DNA of 64,000 nucleotides from Kaistia algarum (GTDB lineage Bacteria; Pseudomonadota; Alphaproteobacteria; Rhizobiales; Kaistiaceae): NCBI RefSeq assembly GCF_026343945.1, contig NZ_JAPKNJ010000001.1:620001-684000 (forward strand), given 5' to 3'. Each line of letters opens with the position of its first letter. Within the stretch, counting starts at the first letter, position 1. A program made the translations under genes and the position numbers. Below are positions 41,431 to 50,532 of the stretch, in pieces. Below the pieces are notes generated by a model. The model did no database searches. It saw only the letters and a list, made by a program, of their open reading frames with translations, and was not told the origin of the DNA.

Positions 41431-42063
41431 ATGAGCGAGTTCCAGTACGCTTCCGAGCGCTTCGTGGCTCAACTCAAGCATAGCCTCGCCAGCCGCGCCG
41501 GCTCTCCGGCGGAGCTGGCCGCCGCAGTCGCGACTATACTGGGCGCCTTGCCTGCGGAGGATACGCCCGCGTCGCGCGGCTCGCACGGCGCCGATCGGTT
41601 CGCTCCCGCGGCGGCCGACTGGCTAGCTCCGGCCCTCTCCGCTGCACGGTCAGGGCCGGAGAGGGAACTCGCCGGCACGATCGCCATCCTGGCGGACGAA
41701 CTACGCTGGACCTTCGGCTATGCGCCCGATCCCCGCCGCCCGACGCTCAGTGATGCAATCGGCTTCGCCGATATCCTCGGCAAATCGAGCCTCCTTCCCG
41801 CATCTGGGATCGTAGCGGGGCTCACCCTCATCGCGCCGCACACCTATTATCCGCTGCACATCCACCCGGCCGTGGAACTCTATCTTGTGCTGTCAGGCAC
41901 GGCGGAATGGACGGCGGGCAGCACCATTGCCGCGCAGCCGCCCGGAACGCTGATCCTGCACCCCTCCGATCTGCCGCATGCCATGAGGACGGGGCACGAG
42001 CCGCTGCTGGCGCTGTTCACCTGGAGCGGGGACATCGTCACGCCGTCCCGGTTCATCGAATAG
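41431..42063 (+). CDS. DMSP-lyase-like cupin protein
   Basis: 210 residues. The C-terminal cupin (about 120-205) carries IAPHTYYPLHIHPAVELYLVLSGTAEW, which matches the metal-binding HxHxxxxE-type motif and Tyr of the dimethylsulfoniopropionate lyase-like (DLL) family, and a later HPSDLPHAM supplies the further His. The N-terminal 110 residues are helical as in DddL-like proteins. DddL-type enzymes split DMSP to acrylate and dimethyl sulfide. Other DLL members are not DMSP lyases, so activity is unproven. It is the last gene of the transporter operon, following the monooxygenase. Confidence 0.75.
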   Translation: MSEFQYASERFVAQLKHSLASRAGSPAELAAAVATILGALPAEDTPASRGSHGADRFAPAAADWLAPALSAARSGPERELAGTIAILADELRWTFGYAPDPRRPTLSDAIGFADILGKSSLLPASGIVAGLTLIAPHTYYPLHIHPAVELYLVLSGTAEWTAGSTIAAQPPGTLILHPSDLPHAMRTGHEPLLALFTWSGDIVTPSRFIE

Positions 42064-42172
42064 CCCTCTCGCGAAGTCGAGATCGATGCCGATCCTCCTG
42101 GCGATACCCACTCGGCAAGAAATCAGTACCTTAGTGATTGGTGACCCTCACGATCAGGTCTGATCATTTCGT

Positions 42173-42204
42173 GGATTCGCGGCAGCTTGGATTCGCGGCA
42201 GCTT
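42173..42204. repeat. 16-bp tandem duplication
   Basis: Two perfect head-to-tail copies of GGATTCGCGGCAGCTT, at 42173-42188 and 42189-42204, lie about 65 bp upstream of the CobT-like gene start. Possibly a recent local duplication; a longer gene start at TTG 42203 would begin in the repeat. Confidence 0.85.
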
Positions 42205-42268
42205 GGCTTGGCTGATTTCTGCCGGGCTCGATCAACGCGCATCGACTCCGCGTGAGTTGGGGCACGAC

Positions 42269-43333
42269 ATGGGATCGACGCGCCTCTTCAAAAGAGGATC
42301 CCTTGCGATCCAAGCTGAAGCCGTTGCATGCTTAATGCGTCATCTCGAGGAAGATAGGCGACAACGATGTTGCAGCAACCGCCCTGAAATCGGCGCCTGT
42401 GTTGCGCTGTTTCGCGATCTTGCCGACCAGCGATTGAACTCAGGGTGGATTGGACAGGGGCCTTTTTCTTTGAGCGACTATCGAGTTTTCACGCGCCGGT
42501 TCGATCGGGTAGTGGATGCTAAAACGCTTCCCGTATCCAACACCACTCGCCGTGCCTGGCAGACATTTGCCGAGCGAACCGTCGAGAGGCGAATTGCGTG
42601 GGAGCTGCTGGGTCTCGAGTACGCCGCGAAGATCATTTCGGCCACCTCGGCGGAGCGGTTGAACGGTACGCATATCACTCTGCTCGTCGACCATTCGGGA
42701 TCCATGCGGGGCCAGCGCATGCTGCTCGCGGCAACGGCCGTCGATGTTGCGCAGGCTTTCTTGGCTCACCTTGGGGTCAGCGTCGAAATTCTTGGATTCA
42801 CGACGCGATCCTGGCGGGGCGGATGGTCCCGGCGGCTGTGGCGATGGTCCGGCAAACGATGGCGGCCGGGACGGCTCTGCGACCTGCTCCATATCGTCTA
42901 CCTGACGCCGGATCGACGCCGCGCGCCGATAACGGGACTGCAGTCGTTGGTTCATATGCTCGATACCAACCTGCTCAAGGAAAACGTGGACGGAGAGGCG
43001 CTGCTTTGGGCTGCGTCTCGGCAAGACTCCTATGGTTGCCCGCGGAACGCTATCGTACTCATTTCCGACGGCGCGCCCGTTGATGATTCAACGCTCTCCG
43101 CGAACGGTTTGCACTATCTGATGGACCATTTGCGGGAAGTGGTAACTCAGCTGGGTGAGACCCGTGTAGTAGCTCAACTGCAAATCGGCGACGATTGGGA
43201 GAGCGTTTTTCCTTTGATTGCAAAGGTTAAGACCTTGGACGATCTCGGCGACGGGCTGTTCGGTCTACTGGCTGCGATCTTGATTAATGATCCGAAACCT
43301 GAGCCTCTCATCGGACCTTGGTCCATTTCCTGA
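42269..43333 (+). CDS. Orphan CobT-like VWA-domain protein
   Basis: 354 residues. After an unusual N-terminus, SLSDYRVFTRRFDRVVDA (about 72-90) matches the region before the VWA domain in cobaltochelatase CobT. The VWA fold follows: ITLLVDHSGSMRGQRMLLAATAVDVAQAFLAHLGVSVEILGFTTRSW has the MIDAS DxSxS motif, and KENVDGEALLWAASRQ plus IVLISDGAPVDDSTLSANGLHYLMDHLREV complete it. CobT works with CobN and CobS to insert cobalt into hydrogenobyrinate. Here it is about half CobT length and no cobS/cobN is near. It is therefore a divergent paralogue, possibly a chaperone of another AAA-type machine. Base composition is lower in GC than the neighbours. Confidence 0.8.
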   Translation: MGSTRLFKRGSLAIQAEAVACLMRHLEEDRRQRCCSNRPEIGACVALFRDLADQRLNSGWIGQGPFSLSDYRVFTRRFDRVVDAKTLPVSNTTRRAWQTFAERTVERRIAWELLGLEYAAKIISATSAERLNGTHITLLVDHSGSMRGQRMLLAATAVDVAQAFLAHLGVSVEILGFTTRSWRGGWSRRLWRWSGKRWRPGRLCDLLHIVYLTPDRRRAPITGLQSLVHMLDTNLLKENVDGEALLWAASRQDSYGCPRNAIVLISDGAPVDDSTLSANGLHYLMDHLREVVTQLGETRVVAQLQIGDDWESVFPLIAKVKTLDDLGDGLFGLLAAILINDPKPEPLIGPWSIS

Positions 43334-43447
43334 CACCGTCGAAGTTCCCTTCCTCGGATTTTGGTGTCCCCTTTTCGCCTGAATCACATACCAATCCCCA
43401 ATGAACAGGCCCCAAGCCTGAGAGCGGTCGAAGCGAAAGGTCGAAGA

Positions 43448-43768
43448 ATGGATCTACTCGAGCAATTGGGCGCGCTGCATCATGCGCTGCACCAGCACAT
43501 CACCTTCGCCGACCCGGAAGCCTGGCGGGCGGCGCTCGATGGCATCGCGGTGGCACTGGAAGCCGAGCCCGGCACCGACCGCTTCGATCGTGAGACGCTG
43601 ACCGTCGCCCGGCAGAAGATCGATGCTCTGATCGCGGAGCTCGAAGGCGGCGTGGCGGAGCCGGATTTCAAGCCGGCCCGCACCTGGGTGGCGGCGCTGG
43701 GCGCCGCCGTGCATCGCCGCCGAGAGGCCGCCCGTCCGTCGGACAGCGCTCCCGGGCAAACCCACTAA
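43448..43768 (+). CDS. Hypothetical helical protein
   Basis: 106 residues starting MDLLEQLGALHHALHQHITFADPEAWRAALDGIAVALEAEP. It is predicted all-helical, without signal peptide, Cys or known motif, and ends Pro/Ser rich. aaagg lies 10 bases before the ATG. It is likely a real small gene because composition and codon use match the genome and a strong hairpin follows its stop. Function unknown. Confidence 0.6.
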   Translation: MDLLEQLGALHHALHQHITFADPEAWRAALDGIAVALEAEPGTDRFDRETLTVARQKIDALIAELEGGVAEPDFKPARTWVAALGAAVHRRREAARPSDSAPGQTH

Positions 43769-43818
43769 GATCGCCATGCGTCCTTCCGGACGCAGAGGTG
43801 GCGATCTATCATTTTGTT
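43768..43818 (+). terminator. Hairpin terminator
   Basis: A two-part stem starts on the last base of the stop codon: agatcgcca/tggcgatct (43768-43776 with 43799-43807) and tgcgtcc/ggacgca (43777-43783 with 43788-43794), loop TTCC, with a four-base bulge on the right arm. It is followed by ATCATTTTGTTTT. The T-rich tail makes a plus-strand terminator likely, and it also lies at the end of the convergent minus-strand operon. Confidence 0.7.
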
Positions 43819-43873
43819 TTCGCATCGGATTTCCGAAAACCGGATTCCACTTTTCGGTCCAATGCTCTGATCC

Positions 43874-45022
43874 TCACTCGACGACGAGCAGGTCCTGGAA
43901 GCCGTTGGTCAGCTTCTCGCCCCCCTCCGGCCGGACGACGATGCAATCCTCGACGCGGGCGCTGAAACTGCCGTCCTGCAGGATGCTCGGCTCCACGGTG
44001 AAGATCATACCTTCCTGGACCACTGTATCGCTGCCCTTGGTCAGGAAGGGTGGCTCGTGCACGTCGGAGCCGATGGAATGGCCGAGGCGGTGGCGGAACG
44101 CCTTGTCGTAGCTGGCGCTCGCGATGACGTCGCGCGCCGCCTTGTCGACCGCCGCGCAGGTAGCCTGCCCTGCCCTCAGGGCGGCGATGCCGGCGGCCTG
44201 CGAATCCATGATGAGACGATGGACCTTGATCTGCTCGGCACTCGGCGCGCCGAAGGATACGGTGCGGCCGTAGTCATAGCACATGCCGTCATGCACGGCG
44301 CCGAAGTCGAGCAGCACGGAGACCGGCGGGTTCAGCTTGCGCGGCCAGGTCTTCAGCGGCTGGCCCAGCACCATCGGATGGCTTGGGCCGGTATTATAGA
44401 GCGAGGTGGTGAAGGACGGGCCGAGCGAGCCGTGCCGCTTCATCTGGTAGTCCAGCTCCGAGACGACATCGAGTTCGGTCATGCCGAGCTTGAACGTCGC
44501 GATGGCGTCGGTGAGCGCGGCTTCCGTGATGACGCCCGCAGCGCGCATGGTCGCGATCTCTTCGGCATCCTTGATGACGCGCAGCTTGCGGAGCAAAGCC
44601 GTGGCCGAGACGAAGCGCGCATCGGGGATCAAATGCTGGATCTGGATCAGCGATTCCGCCTCGGCGTTTTCGCTGACCGCGATGCGCGGCGAAGGTGGCA
44701 GCTTCATCTGCGCGATGATGCCCTTCGCCATCGCAGCCGGGTCATCCCAATCCCCAAGGACACGGATTTCGAAGCCCTCGATGCCACCCTTGCCGCCCAG
44801 TTCCGCGGTCATACGCGGCAGGGTGAGGATCGGCGCCTGCTCGGCGGAGAGCCAGGCGCCCTCCAGCCAGGCGCCCGGATGCAGGACGCGGCCATAGTTC
44901 GGGATATCGCGATGGATGCCGGCCAGATAGTCGAGATCGGTGCCGATATGGAAGAAGACGAGGTCGGCGGCGTCGGCGATCAGGCTCTGAAAGCGCTGCA
45001 TGCGCTGCTGGTACTTGGTCAT
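43874..45022 (-). CDS. M24-family (Xaa-Pro-type) metallopeptidase
   Basis: 382 residues. The creatinase-like N-domain (1-150) is followed by the pita-bread domain. Metal ligands are visible in VLLDFGAVHDGMCYDYGRTVSFG (two Asp), HRLGHSIGSDVHEPPFL (His), FTVEPSILQDG and VEDCIVV (Glu). Related enzymes are Xaa-Pro aminopeptidases, prolidases and DMSP/ectoine-type hydrolases. The ATG has gagga upstream. It is the last gene of the Dpp-type operon starting at 50514, so it probably splits the imported peptides in the cytoplasm. Confidence 0.92.
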   Translation of the reverse strand: MTKYQQRMQRFQSLIADAADLVFFHIGTDLDYLAGIHRDIPNYGRVLHPGAWLEGAWLSAEQAPILTLPRMTAELGGKGGIEGFEIRVLGDWDDPAAMAKGIIAQMKLPPSPRIAVSENAEAESLIQIQHLIPDARFVSATALLRKLRVIKDAEEIATMRAAGVITEAALTDAIATFKLGMTELDVVSELDYQMKRHGSLGPSFTTSLYNTGPSHPMVLGQPLKTWPRKLNPPVSVLLDFGAVHDGMCYDYGRTVSFGAPSAEQIKVHRLIMDSQAAGIAALRAGQATCAAVDKAARDVIASASYDKAFRHRLGHSIGSDVHEPPFLTKGSDTVVQEGMIFTVEPSILQDGSFSARVEDCIVVRPEGGEKLTNGFQDLLVVE

Positions 45023-45051
45023 GTCCGTTTCCTCGGATAGCGGCTTGGTAT

Positions 45052-45999
45052 TCAGGGGGCAAAGGCCCCGGCGAGATGGCAGGCAGCCGTTCGGCCATGC
45101 CCGAGCGGACGACGTAACGGTTCCTCGACGGCGCAACGTTCGATCGCGACCGGGCAGCGCGGATGAAAGCGGCAGCCGGCCGGCGGGGCAGCGGGATCGG
45201 GCACGTCGCCGGGCAGATCGTCCGGAAGCCGTCCCTCGCCGTCGGGCTCGGTGATGGCGCCGATCAAACCGGCCGAATAGGGATGGGCCGGCTGCTGCCA
45301 GAGCGGCTCGCTCGGCGCCGTCTCGACGATCTTGCCGAGATACATGACCGTCGTCACGTCGGCGATGCGGCGCACGATCGAAAGGTCATGCGAAATGAAG
45401 AGCAGGCCGACCTGCAGTTCCGCGACGAGATCGACGAGCAGATTGGCGATCGAGGCCTGCGCCGAAGCGTCGAGCGCCGAGATCGGCTCGTCGGCGACGA
45501 TGCAGCGCGGCTCGGCGGCGAGCGCACGCGCAATGGCGATGCGCTGGCGCTGCCCGCCGGAAAACTGATGCGGGAAGCGATCGGCGATGCCAGCCGAAAG
45601 GCCGACCCGCTCCAGGCATTCGCCGACCGTGCGAAGGCGGCCGCCATGGCCCGCCGCGACGCGGATGCCATCGGCGATGAGATCGCCGATGCTGCGGCGC
45701 GGATTGAGCGAGGAGAACGGGTCCTGGAACACCATCTGCAATCGCCGCTGCGCGAGCGGGCGGGCGCGGCGGCCGAGCGGAACCACCGGCTCGCCATCGA
45801 AGCTGACCGTGCCGCCAGCCGGATGGATCAGGCCCACGGCCGCCTTGCCGAGCGAGGATTTGCCGCAACCCGATTCACCGACGAGCGCGACGATCTGGCC
45901 TTGCTCGACATCGATATCGCAGCCGGCGACCGCCGTGACCGGCACACCGGAATGGCCGCGATAGCGCACGACGAGATCGCGGACGGTGAGCAGGCTCAT
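45052..45999 (-). CDS. ABC transporter ATP-binding protein (DppF-like)
   Basis: 315 residues. Walker [14 protein letters not shown], signature [18 protein letters not shown], Walker B [14 protein letters not shown] and switch [14 protein letters not shown] are intact. The C-terminal [29 protein letters not shown] carries the Cys-rich oligopeptide cap. It overlaps the previous gene by 4 bp. With the next ATPase it energises the 43.8-50.5 kb peptide importer. Confidence 0.93.
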   Translation of the reverse strand: [315 protein letters not shown]

Positions 46000-46985
46000 G
46001 CCGGCACCGCCGCGAGCGGATCGACGGGACAGGCAATGGCGGAGCCGGCGCCGACATCGAGCAGATCGGGAATATCGGCGCGGCAGACATCCTGCGCGAA
46101 GCCGCAACGCGGGTGGAATGCGCAGCCGGACGGAAAGCGACCGATCGCGGGCGGGGCGCCGGGCAAAGCGCTCAGCGGATGATCCGCCGGACTGCCATGC
46201 GGCAGCGCGTCGAGCAGGCCGCGCGTATAGGGGTGGCGCGGCCGGGCCAGCACGTCGGCGCGCGATCCGCGCTCCACGACGCGGCCGGCATAGAGGACAT
46301 AGACGCGATCAGCCAGCGCCGACATGACGCCGAGATCATGCGTGATCAAGAGAACGGAGAGCTTCAGCTCGCGCCGGAGGCTCTCGATCAGCCGCAGGAT
46401 GCCGGCCTGCACGGTGACGTCGAGCGCCGTGGTCGGCTCGTCGGCGATCAGGAGCTTCGGACCGGCGGCCAGCGCCGAGGCAATGGCGATGCGCTGGCGC
46501 ATGCCGCCGGAGAACTGGTGCGGATAGCGCTTCATCGCCGCGCGCGGATTGGGAATGCGCACCCGCTCCAGCATCGCGACCGCGGTCGCGTCAGCTTCCG
46601 CCTGGCCGATGCGGCGATGGAAGACGAGATGCTCCGTCATCTGGCGGCCAACCGACAGCATGGGATGCAACGCCGTCATCGGATCCTGGAATACCATCGC
46701 GACATCGCGCCCGCGCACCGCCGCGGCGCCCTGCCCGCCTTCGGCCGTGAGGTCACGGCCGTCGAACCGGATCTGGCCGCCGATCGAAGCGCCGGCCGGC
46801 AGCAGCCCCAGCACGGCGAGCGCCGACAATGTCTTGCCGCTGCCGCTTTCGCCCGCGAGCCCGACGATCTCGCCCTCACCGATCGAAAGATCGACACCGC
46901 GGACCGCAAACGCCCGGCCCCCCTCGGCGGTGGGCAGAGCGATGGTCAGGCCCTTGACGGCAAGGAGAGGCGCGCTGTCCATCAT
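45996..46985 (-). CDS. ABC transporter ATP-binding protein (DppD-like)
   Basis: 329 residues. Walker A LAGESGSGKTLSALAVLG, signature FSGGMRQRIAIASALAAG, Walker B LLIADEPTTALDVTVQ and switch LLITHDLGVMSALAD are present. The C-terminal IGRFPSGCAFHPRCGFAQDVC is the family cap with conserved Cys. The ATG overlaps the stop of the preceding permease by one base. Start Met-Met pair is ambiguous by one codon (46985 or 46982). Confidence 0.93.
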   Translation of the reverse strand: MMDSAPLLAVKGLTIALPTAEGGRAFAVRGVDLSIGEGEIVGLAGESGSGKTLSALAVLGLLPAGASIGGQIRFDGRDLTAEGGQGAAAVRGRDVAMVFQDPMTALHPMLSVGRQMTEHLVFHRRIGQAEADATAVAMLERVRIPNPRAAMKRYPHQFSGGMRQRIAIASALAAGPKLLIADEPTTALDVTVQAGILRLIESLRRELKLSVLLITHDLGVMSALADRVYVLYAGRVVERGSRADVLARPRHPYTRGLLDALPHGSPADHPLSALPGAPPAIGRFPSGCAFHPRCGFAQDVCRADIPDLLDVGAGSAIACPVDPLAAVPA

Positions 46986-47866
46986 CAACGAAACGCCTTC
47001 GCCGTTCGCGGATCGAGCGCGTCGCGCAGTGTATCGCCAAGGAAGTTCGCAGCGAGCACGACCAGCAGGATGGCGAGGCCGGGGAAAACGGAGAGCCACC
47101 ATTTGTCGAAATATTTAGAGCCGTCCGAGACCATCGAGCCCCATTCGGGCGCCGGCGGCTGGGCGCCGAGACCGAGGAAGGAAAGCCCGGCCAGGATCAG
47201 CACCGCGTGGCCGAACTCCAGCGCCGAAAGAACGACAAGCGGACCGACCACATTGGGCCGAACATCAACCCAGAGCGCGCGCATCGCCGAAACGCCAAGC
47301 AGCCGGCTCGACTGGACGTAGGGTTCGTCGCGGATGGTGAGCAGCATGGAGCGCACGACGCGGGCATAGATCGGCCAGCTCACCACCACCACGGCCAGCA
47401 CCGCGTTGAACAGGCCGGGCCCGAGCGCCGCCACGACGGCCATGGCGAGGATGATGTCCGGGAACGCCATCACCAGGTCGGCGGCGCGCATGATGACGCC
47501 GTCGATCCAGCCGCCGAAATAGCCGGCGATGGCGCCGAGCAGCGTGCCGATGACGCTCGCCATCACCACCAATTGCAGCGCATAGGGCAGCGATACGCGG
47601 GCGCCATAGATGACGCGGGCGAAGACGTCGCGGCCGAGCTGGTCGGTTCCGAACCAGTGTTCCGCCGACGGCGCCAGGAACCGCTTCGCGCCCTGGTCGA
47701 TCGGCCCCTGCGCTGTCAGCCATGGCGCGAAGATCGCCATCAGCACGATCGCGACCAGCAGGGCGGCGCCGATGAGGCCGAGCGGCTGCGTCCAGACCGA
47801 ACGGCGCATCCAGCGACGGCGCGGCGTCGGAACGGGCGGGAATATGGGGGTGCCGACGTCGCTCAT
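46985..47866 (-). CDS. ABC transporter permease (DppC-like)
   Basis: 293 residues. MRRSVWTQPLGLIGAALLVAIVLMAIFAPWLT is the first helix, HWFGTDQLGRDVFARVIYGARVSL the family motif (about 70-95), and the EAA loop is SMLLTIRDEPYVQSSRLLGVSAMRALWVDVRPNVVGPLVVL. The start overlaps the upstream permease stop by 4 bp. Works with the next permease to form the channel. Confidence 0.93.
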   Translation of the reverse strand: MSDVGTPIFPPVPTPRRRWMRRSVWTQPLGLIGAALLVAIVLMAIFAPWLTAQGPIDQGAKRFLAPSAEHWFGTDQLGRDVFARVIYGARVSLPYALQLVVMASVIGTLLGAIAGYFGGWIDGVIMRAADLVMAFPDIILAMAVVAALGPGLFNAVLAVVVVSWPIYARVVRSMLLTIRDEPYVQSSRLLGVSAMRALWVDVRPNVVGPLVVLSALEFGHAVLILAGLSFLGLGAQPPAPEWGSMVSDGSKYFDKWWLSVFPGLAILLVVLAANFLGDTLRDALDPRTAKAFR

Positions 47867-48915
47867 CCCAGCCGGATCCTCGGGTCGATCAGGGCGTAGA
47901 CGATATCCACCGCCATGTTGACGAGGATATAGATGACGGCGACGGCGAGGCTGACGCCCATGATGGCCCGCAGGTCCAGCGCCAGTGCGCTCTTGTAGGC
48001 ATATTGGCCGATGCCGGGCCAGGAGAACACGGATTCGACCAGCACCGTGCCCGACAGCATGCGCCCGAAGGCCATGCCGGCGACGGTAACGATCGCCGCG
48101 AGCGCCGGTCGCAGCGCATGGCGCAGAATAACGGTGCGCTCCGGCAACCCTTTGGCGCGGGCAGCGCGGACATAGTCCTGGCTGAGGGATTCGAGCATGG
48201 CCGCCCGCGTGAACCGCGTGATCGAACCGATCGTGTAGATCGCGAGCACGGTTGCCGGCAGCACGATATGGCTGAGCGCCGTGCCGAGCGTTCCCCATTG
48301 TCCTGTCAGCAGCGCGTCGATGGTGAACATGTTGGTTATGGACGGCGGCGCCTTGCCACCCGGATTGAGTCGTCCAACCCCCGGCGCGATGCCGAGCTTG
48401 AAGAAGAAAATATAGAAGGTGACGAGCGCCAGCCAGAAGGTCGGGATGGACACGCCCGCGAGCGAGACGACGCGGATGATCTGGTCCGGCCAGCGATCTC
48501 GCGACACCGCCGCCACGACCCCGAGCGAGACACCGAGGACGAGGGCGAGGATCATGGCCGCCGTGGCGAGTTCGATCGTCGCTGGCAGATATTGCGCCAG
48601 ATCCGTCGTGACCGGACGGTGGGTCTGCTGCGATTCCCCGAGATCGCCGTGAAAGAGCCGCTCCACATACAGCAGATATTGCTGGGGAATGGGCTTATCC
48701 AGCCCGTAGCGGGCGCGGAAGGCGGCGACGATCTCGGGATCGCTGGCGGCGCGGTCGCCGAGATTGGCCGAGACCGGGTCGCCGGGCACCACCTGCGTCA
48801 GCGCGAAGGAGACGAAGGTGATGCCGAGGCACAGGAGTGCGCCGACCAGCAGCCGGCGCACCAGAAAGCGGACGAGGTTCGGCAACGCGTACCAGGCGGA
48901 GCGCAAGATTGTCAT
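47863..48915 (-). CDS. ABC transporter permease (DppB-like)
   Basis: 350 residues. NLVRFLVRRLLVGALLCLGITFVSFALTQVVPGDPVSANLG is the DppB start, followed by GLDKPIPQQYLLYVERLFHGDLGES, the loop typical of the family. The EAA loop is MLESLSQDYVRAARAKGLPERTVILRHALRPALAA and the final helix ends at IDPRIRLG. It begins 19 bp after the SBP stop. Confidence 0.93.
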   Translation of the reverse strand: MTILRSAWYALPNLVRFLVRRLLVGALLCLGITFVSFALTQVVPGDPVSANLGDRAASDPEIVAAFRARYGLDKPIPQQYLLYVERLFHGDLGESQQTHRPVTTDLAQYLPATIELATAAMILALVLGVSLGVVAAVSRDRWPDQIIRVVSLAGVSIPTFWLALVTFYIFFFKLGIAPGVGRLNPGGKAPPSITNMFTIDALLTGQWGTLGTALSHIVLPATVLAIYTIGSITRFTRAAMLESLSQDYVRAARAKGLPERTVILRHALRPALAAIVTVAGMAFGRMLSGTVLVESVFSWPGIGQYAYKSALALDLRAIMGVSLAVAVIYILVNMAVDIVYALIDPRIRLG

Positions 48916-48933
48916 TGCCGGACCGAAGATCCG

Positions 48934-50514
48934 TTACTTCTTGGCGGGCGAGATCGCCGTCAGATCGATCGTCCACATCGCATTGTATTCAACCGGCTCG
49001 AGCGTCTTGGAACTCGCCATCGAGAAAGCGGGCTGGAACAGGCCGGTGAACGGGCCCTCGGCATTCAGCTTCTTCTGCCATTCGTCATAGAGCTTGGTGC
49101 GCGTCGTCTGGTCGATCTCGACCGCGGCCTTCTTGGCGATTTCGGTGATCTCGGGCGACGAGCCGGCCTTCCAGCCAGCGCGCAGACCGACCTTTTCGCC
49201 GGGTCCGAACAGGAGATAGTCGCTCGGATCGGGGAAGTCCGGGCCCCACCAGACGATGGTGAAGGGCAGCGTGCCGGCGCGGTAGTCGTCGAGGAAAGTG
49301 GAGACCGGTGACGGCTTCAAGGTGGCGGTGATGCCGACTTCCTTCAGATCAGCCTGCATCTTGGCGGCGACATCGGCGAAGGAAACGCCGTTCTTCGTGA
49401 TATCCGAGACGTAGGTAAGCTCGATGGTCGGATCTTTGATGCCGCTCTTGGCGAGCGCGGCCTTGGCGCCCTCGACATCGCGCTTGGGCCCTTCCGAGGT
49501 CGGCAGCGAACCCGCGAACATGGTCGGGATAATCGAGCCCGGCCGAACCGCGCCCTCGCCCGCTATGTTGAGGATGCCATCATAGTCGATGGCGAGCCGA
49601 ACCGCGGTCTGGAAATCCGGATTGGCCGCGACGGATGAGACCTCGGCATTCGCGTTGGTGAACATGAACACGACGTCGGCGCTGGGGACCGAGATCGTGT
49701 AGGCGGCATCCTTGATAGCGTCGAGCTGGTCGGGGCGCAGGTCGAGCGCGATCTGGCTGTCGCCACGCATGACGTTCATCTGCTGCGCGCTGGTCTCGAC
49801 ATTGCGCACGACGATCTGGTCGTATTTCGGCTTCTCGCCCCAATAGGCGTCGTTCTTCTTCAGCACGACCTCGGCGGCCATGTCGAATTTCTCGAGCACA
49901 TAGGGACCCGAACCGGCCGATGTCGTGGCGAGGAAGCTGTCGGCGCGGTCCGTCTTGTCGGCCCCTTCGTCGGCGGAGCCCTGGTTCGCCTTGACCACCT
50001 TGGCATTGACGATGCCCACCGCCGGATTGGCGAGCTTGAACGGCAGTCCGGGATCGGGCGCCTCGGTCGTCAGCACGATTTCGCCGTCCTTGGCACCCTT
50101 CGCAATCGTGACGCCGTCGAGCAGGAAGGAAGGGCTGCCCTTTACGTTTTTCACGCGGTTGAGCGAGAAGATCACGTCGTCGACCGTGACCGGCGACCCG
50201 TCGCTAAACTTGGCGGCCGGGTTGAGCGCGAAGGTGAAGCTCTTTGCGTCGGGCGTGACGACCGGCAGCGCCGAGAGCGACGGGACGACCTTGGTCAGGT
50301 CGGTGCCCGTGAAGGTGACCAGCGTCTCATAGACCGGGTGCAGCACCAGATTGGCGGTCGGCTCGAATTCGCGCGCGGGGTCGGCCGTCTTCAGCTGGAA
50401 AGCTGTGTCCACGACCAGCGTCGCCGTCTCCTGGGCCCAGACGCCGGCGGTCGATGCCATGGCCGCGGCCATGGCCAGCGGCAGGACACCCAACATTCGT
50501 CTCGTGATGATCAT
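48934..50514 (-). CDS. Peptide-type ABC transporter substrate-binding protein
   Basis: 526 residues of the SBP_bac_5 family. The N-terminal TRRMLGVLPLAMAAAMASTAGVWAQ is a signal peptide, cleaved after about residue 27. The mature part has EFEPTANLVLHPVYETLVTFTG, TFALNPAAKFSDGSPVTVDDVIFSLNRVK and further family blocks. The ATG is preceded by gaggga; the upstream in-frame Met at 50544 is not favoured. It leads the minus-strand operon down to the M24 peptidase at 43874. Ligand unknown; the peptidase suggests Pro-containing or acylated amino-acid compounds. Confidence 0.93.
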   Translation of the reverse strand: MIITRRMLGVLPLAMAAAMASTAGVWAQETATLVVDTAFQLKTADPAREFEPTANLVLHPVYETLVTFTGTDLTKVVPSLSALPVVTPDAKSFTFALNPAAKFSDGSPVTVDDVIFSLNRVKNVKGSPSFLLDGVTIAKGAKDGEIVLTTEAPDPGLPFKLANPAVGIVNAKVVKANQGSADEGADKTDRADSFLATTSAGSGPYVLEKFDMAAEVVLKKNDAYWGEKPKYDQIVVRNVETSAQQMNVMRGDSQIALDLRPDQLDAIKDAAYTISVPSADVVFMFTNANAEVSSVAANPDFQTAVRLAIDYDGILNIAGEGAVRPGSIIPTMFAGSLPTSEGPKRDVEGAKAALAKSGIKDPTIELTYVSDITKNGVSFADVAAKMQADLKEVGITATLKPSPVSTFLDDYRAGTLPFTIVWWGPDFPDPSDYLLFGPGEKVGLRAGWKAGSSPEITEIAKKAAVEIDQTTRTKLYDEWQKKLNAEGPFTGLFQPAFSMASSKTLEPVEYNAMWTIDLTAISPAKK

Positions 50515-50532
50515 CGCTTCCCTCTCTTTGTT

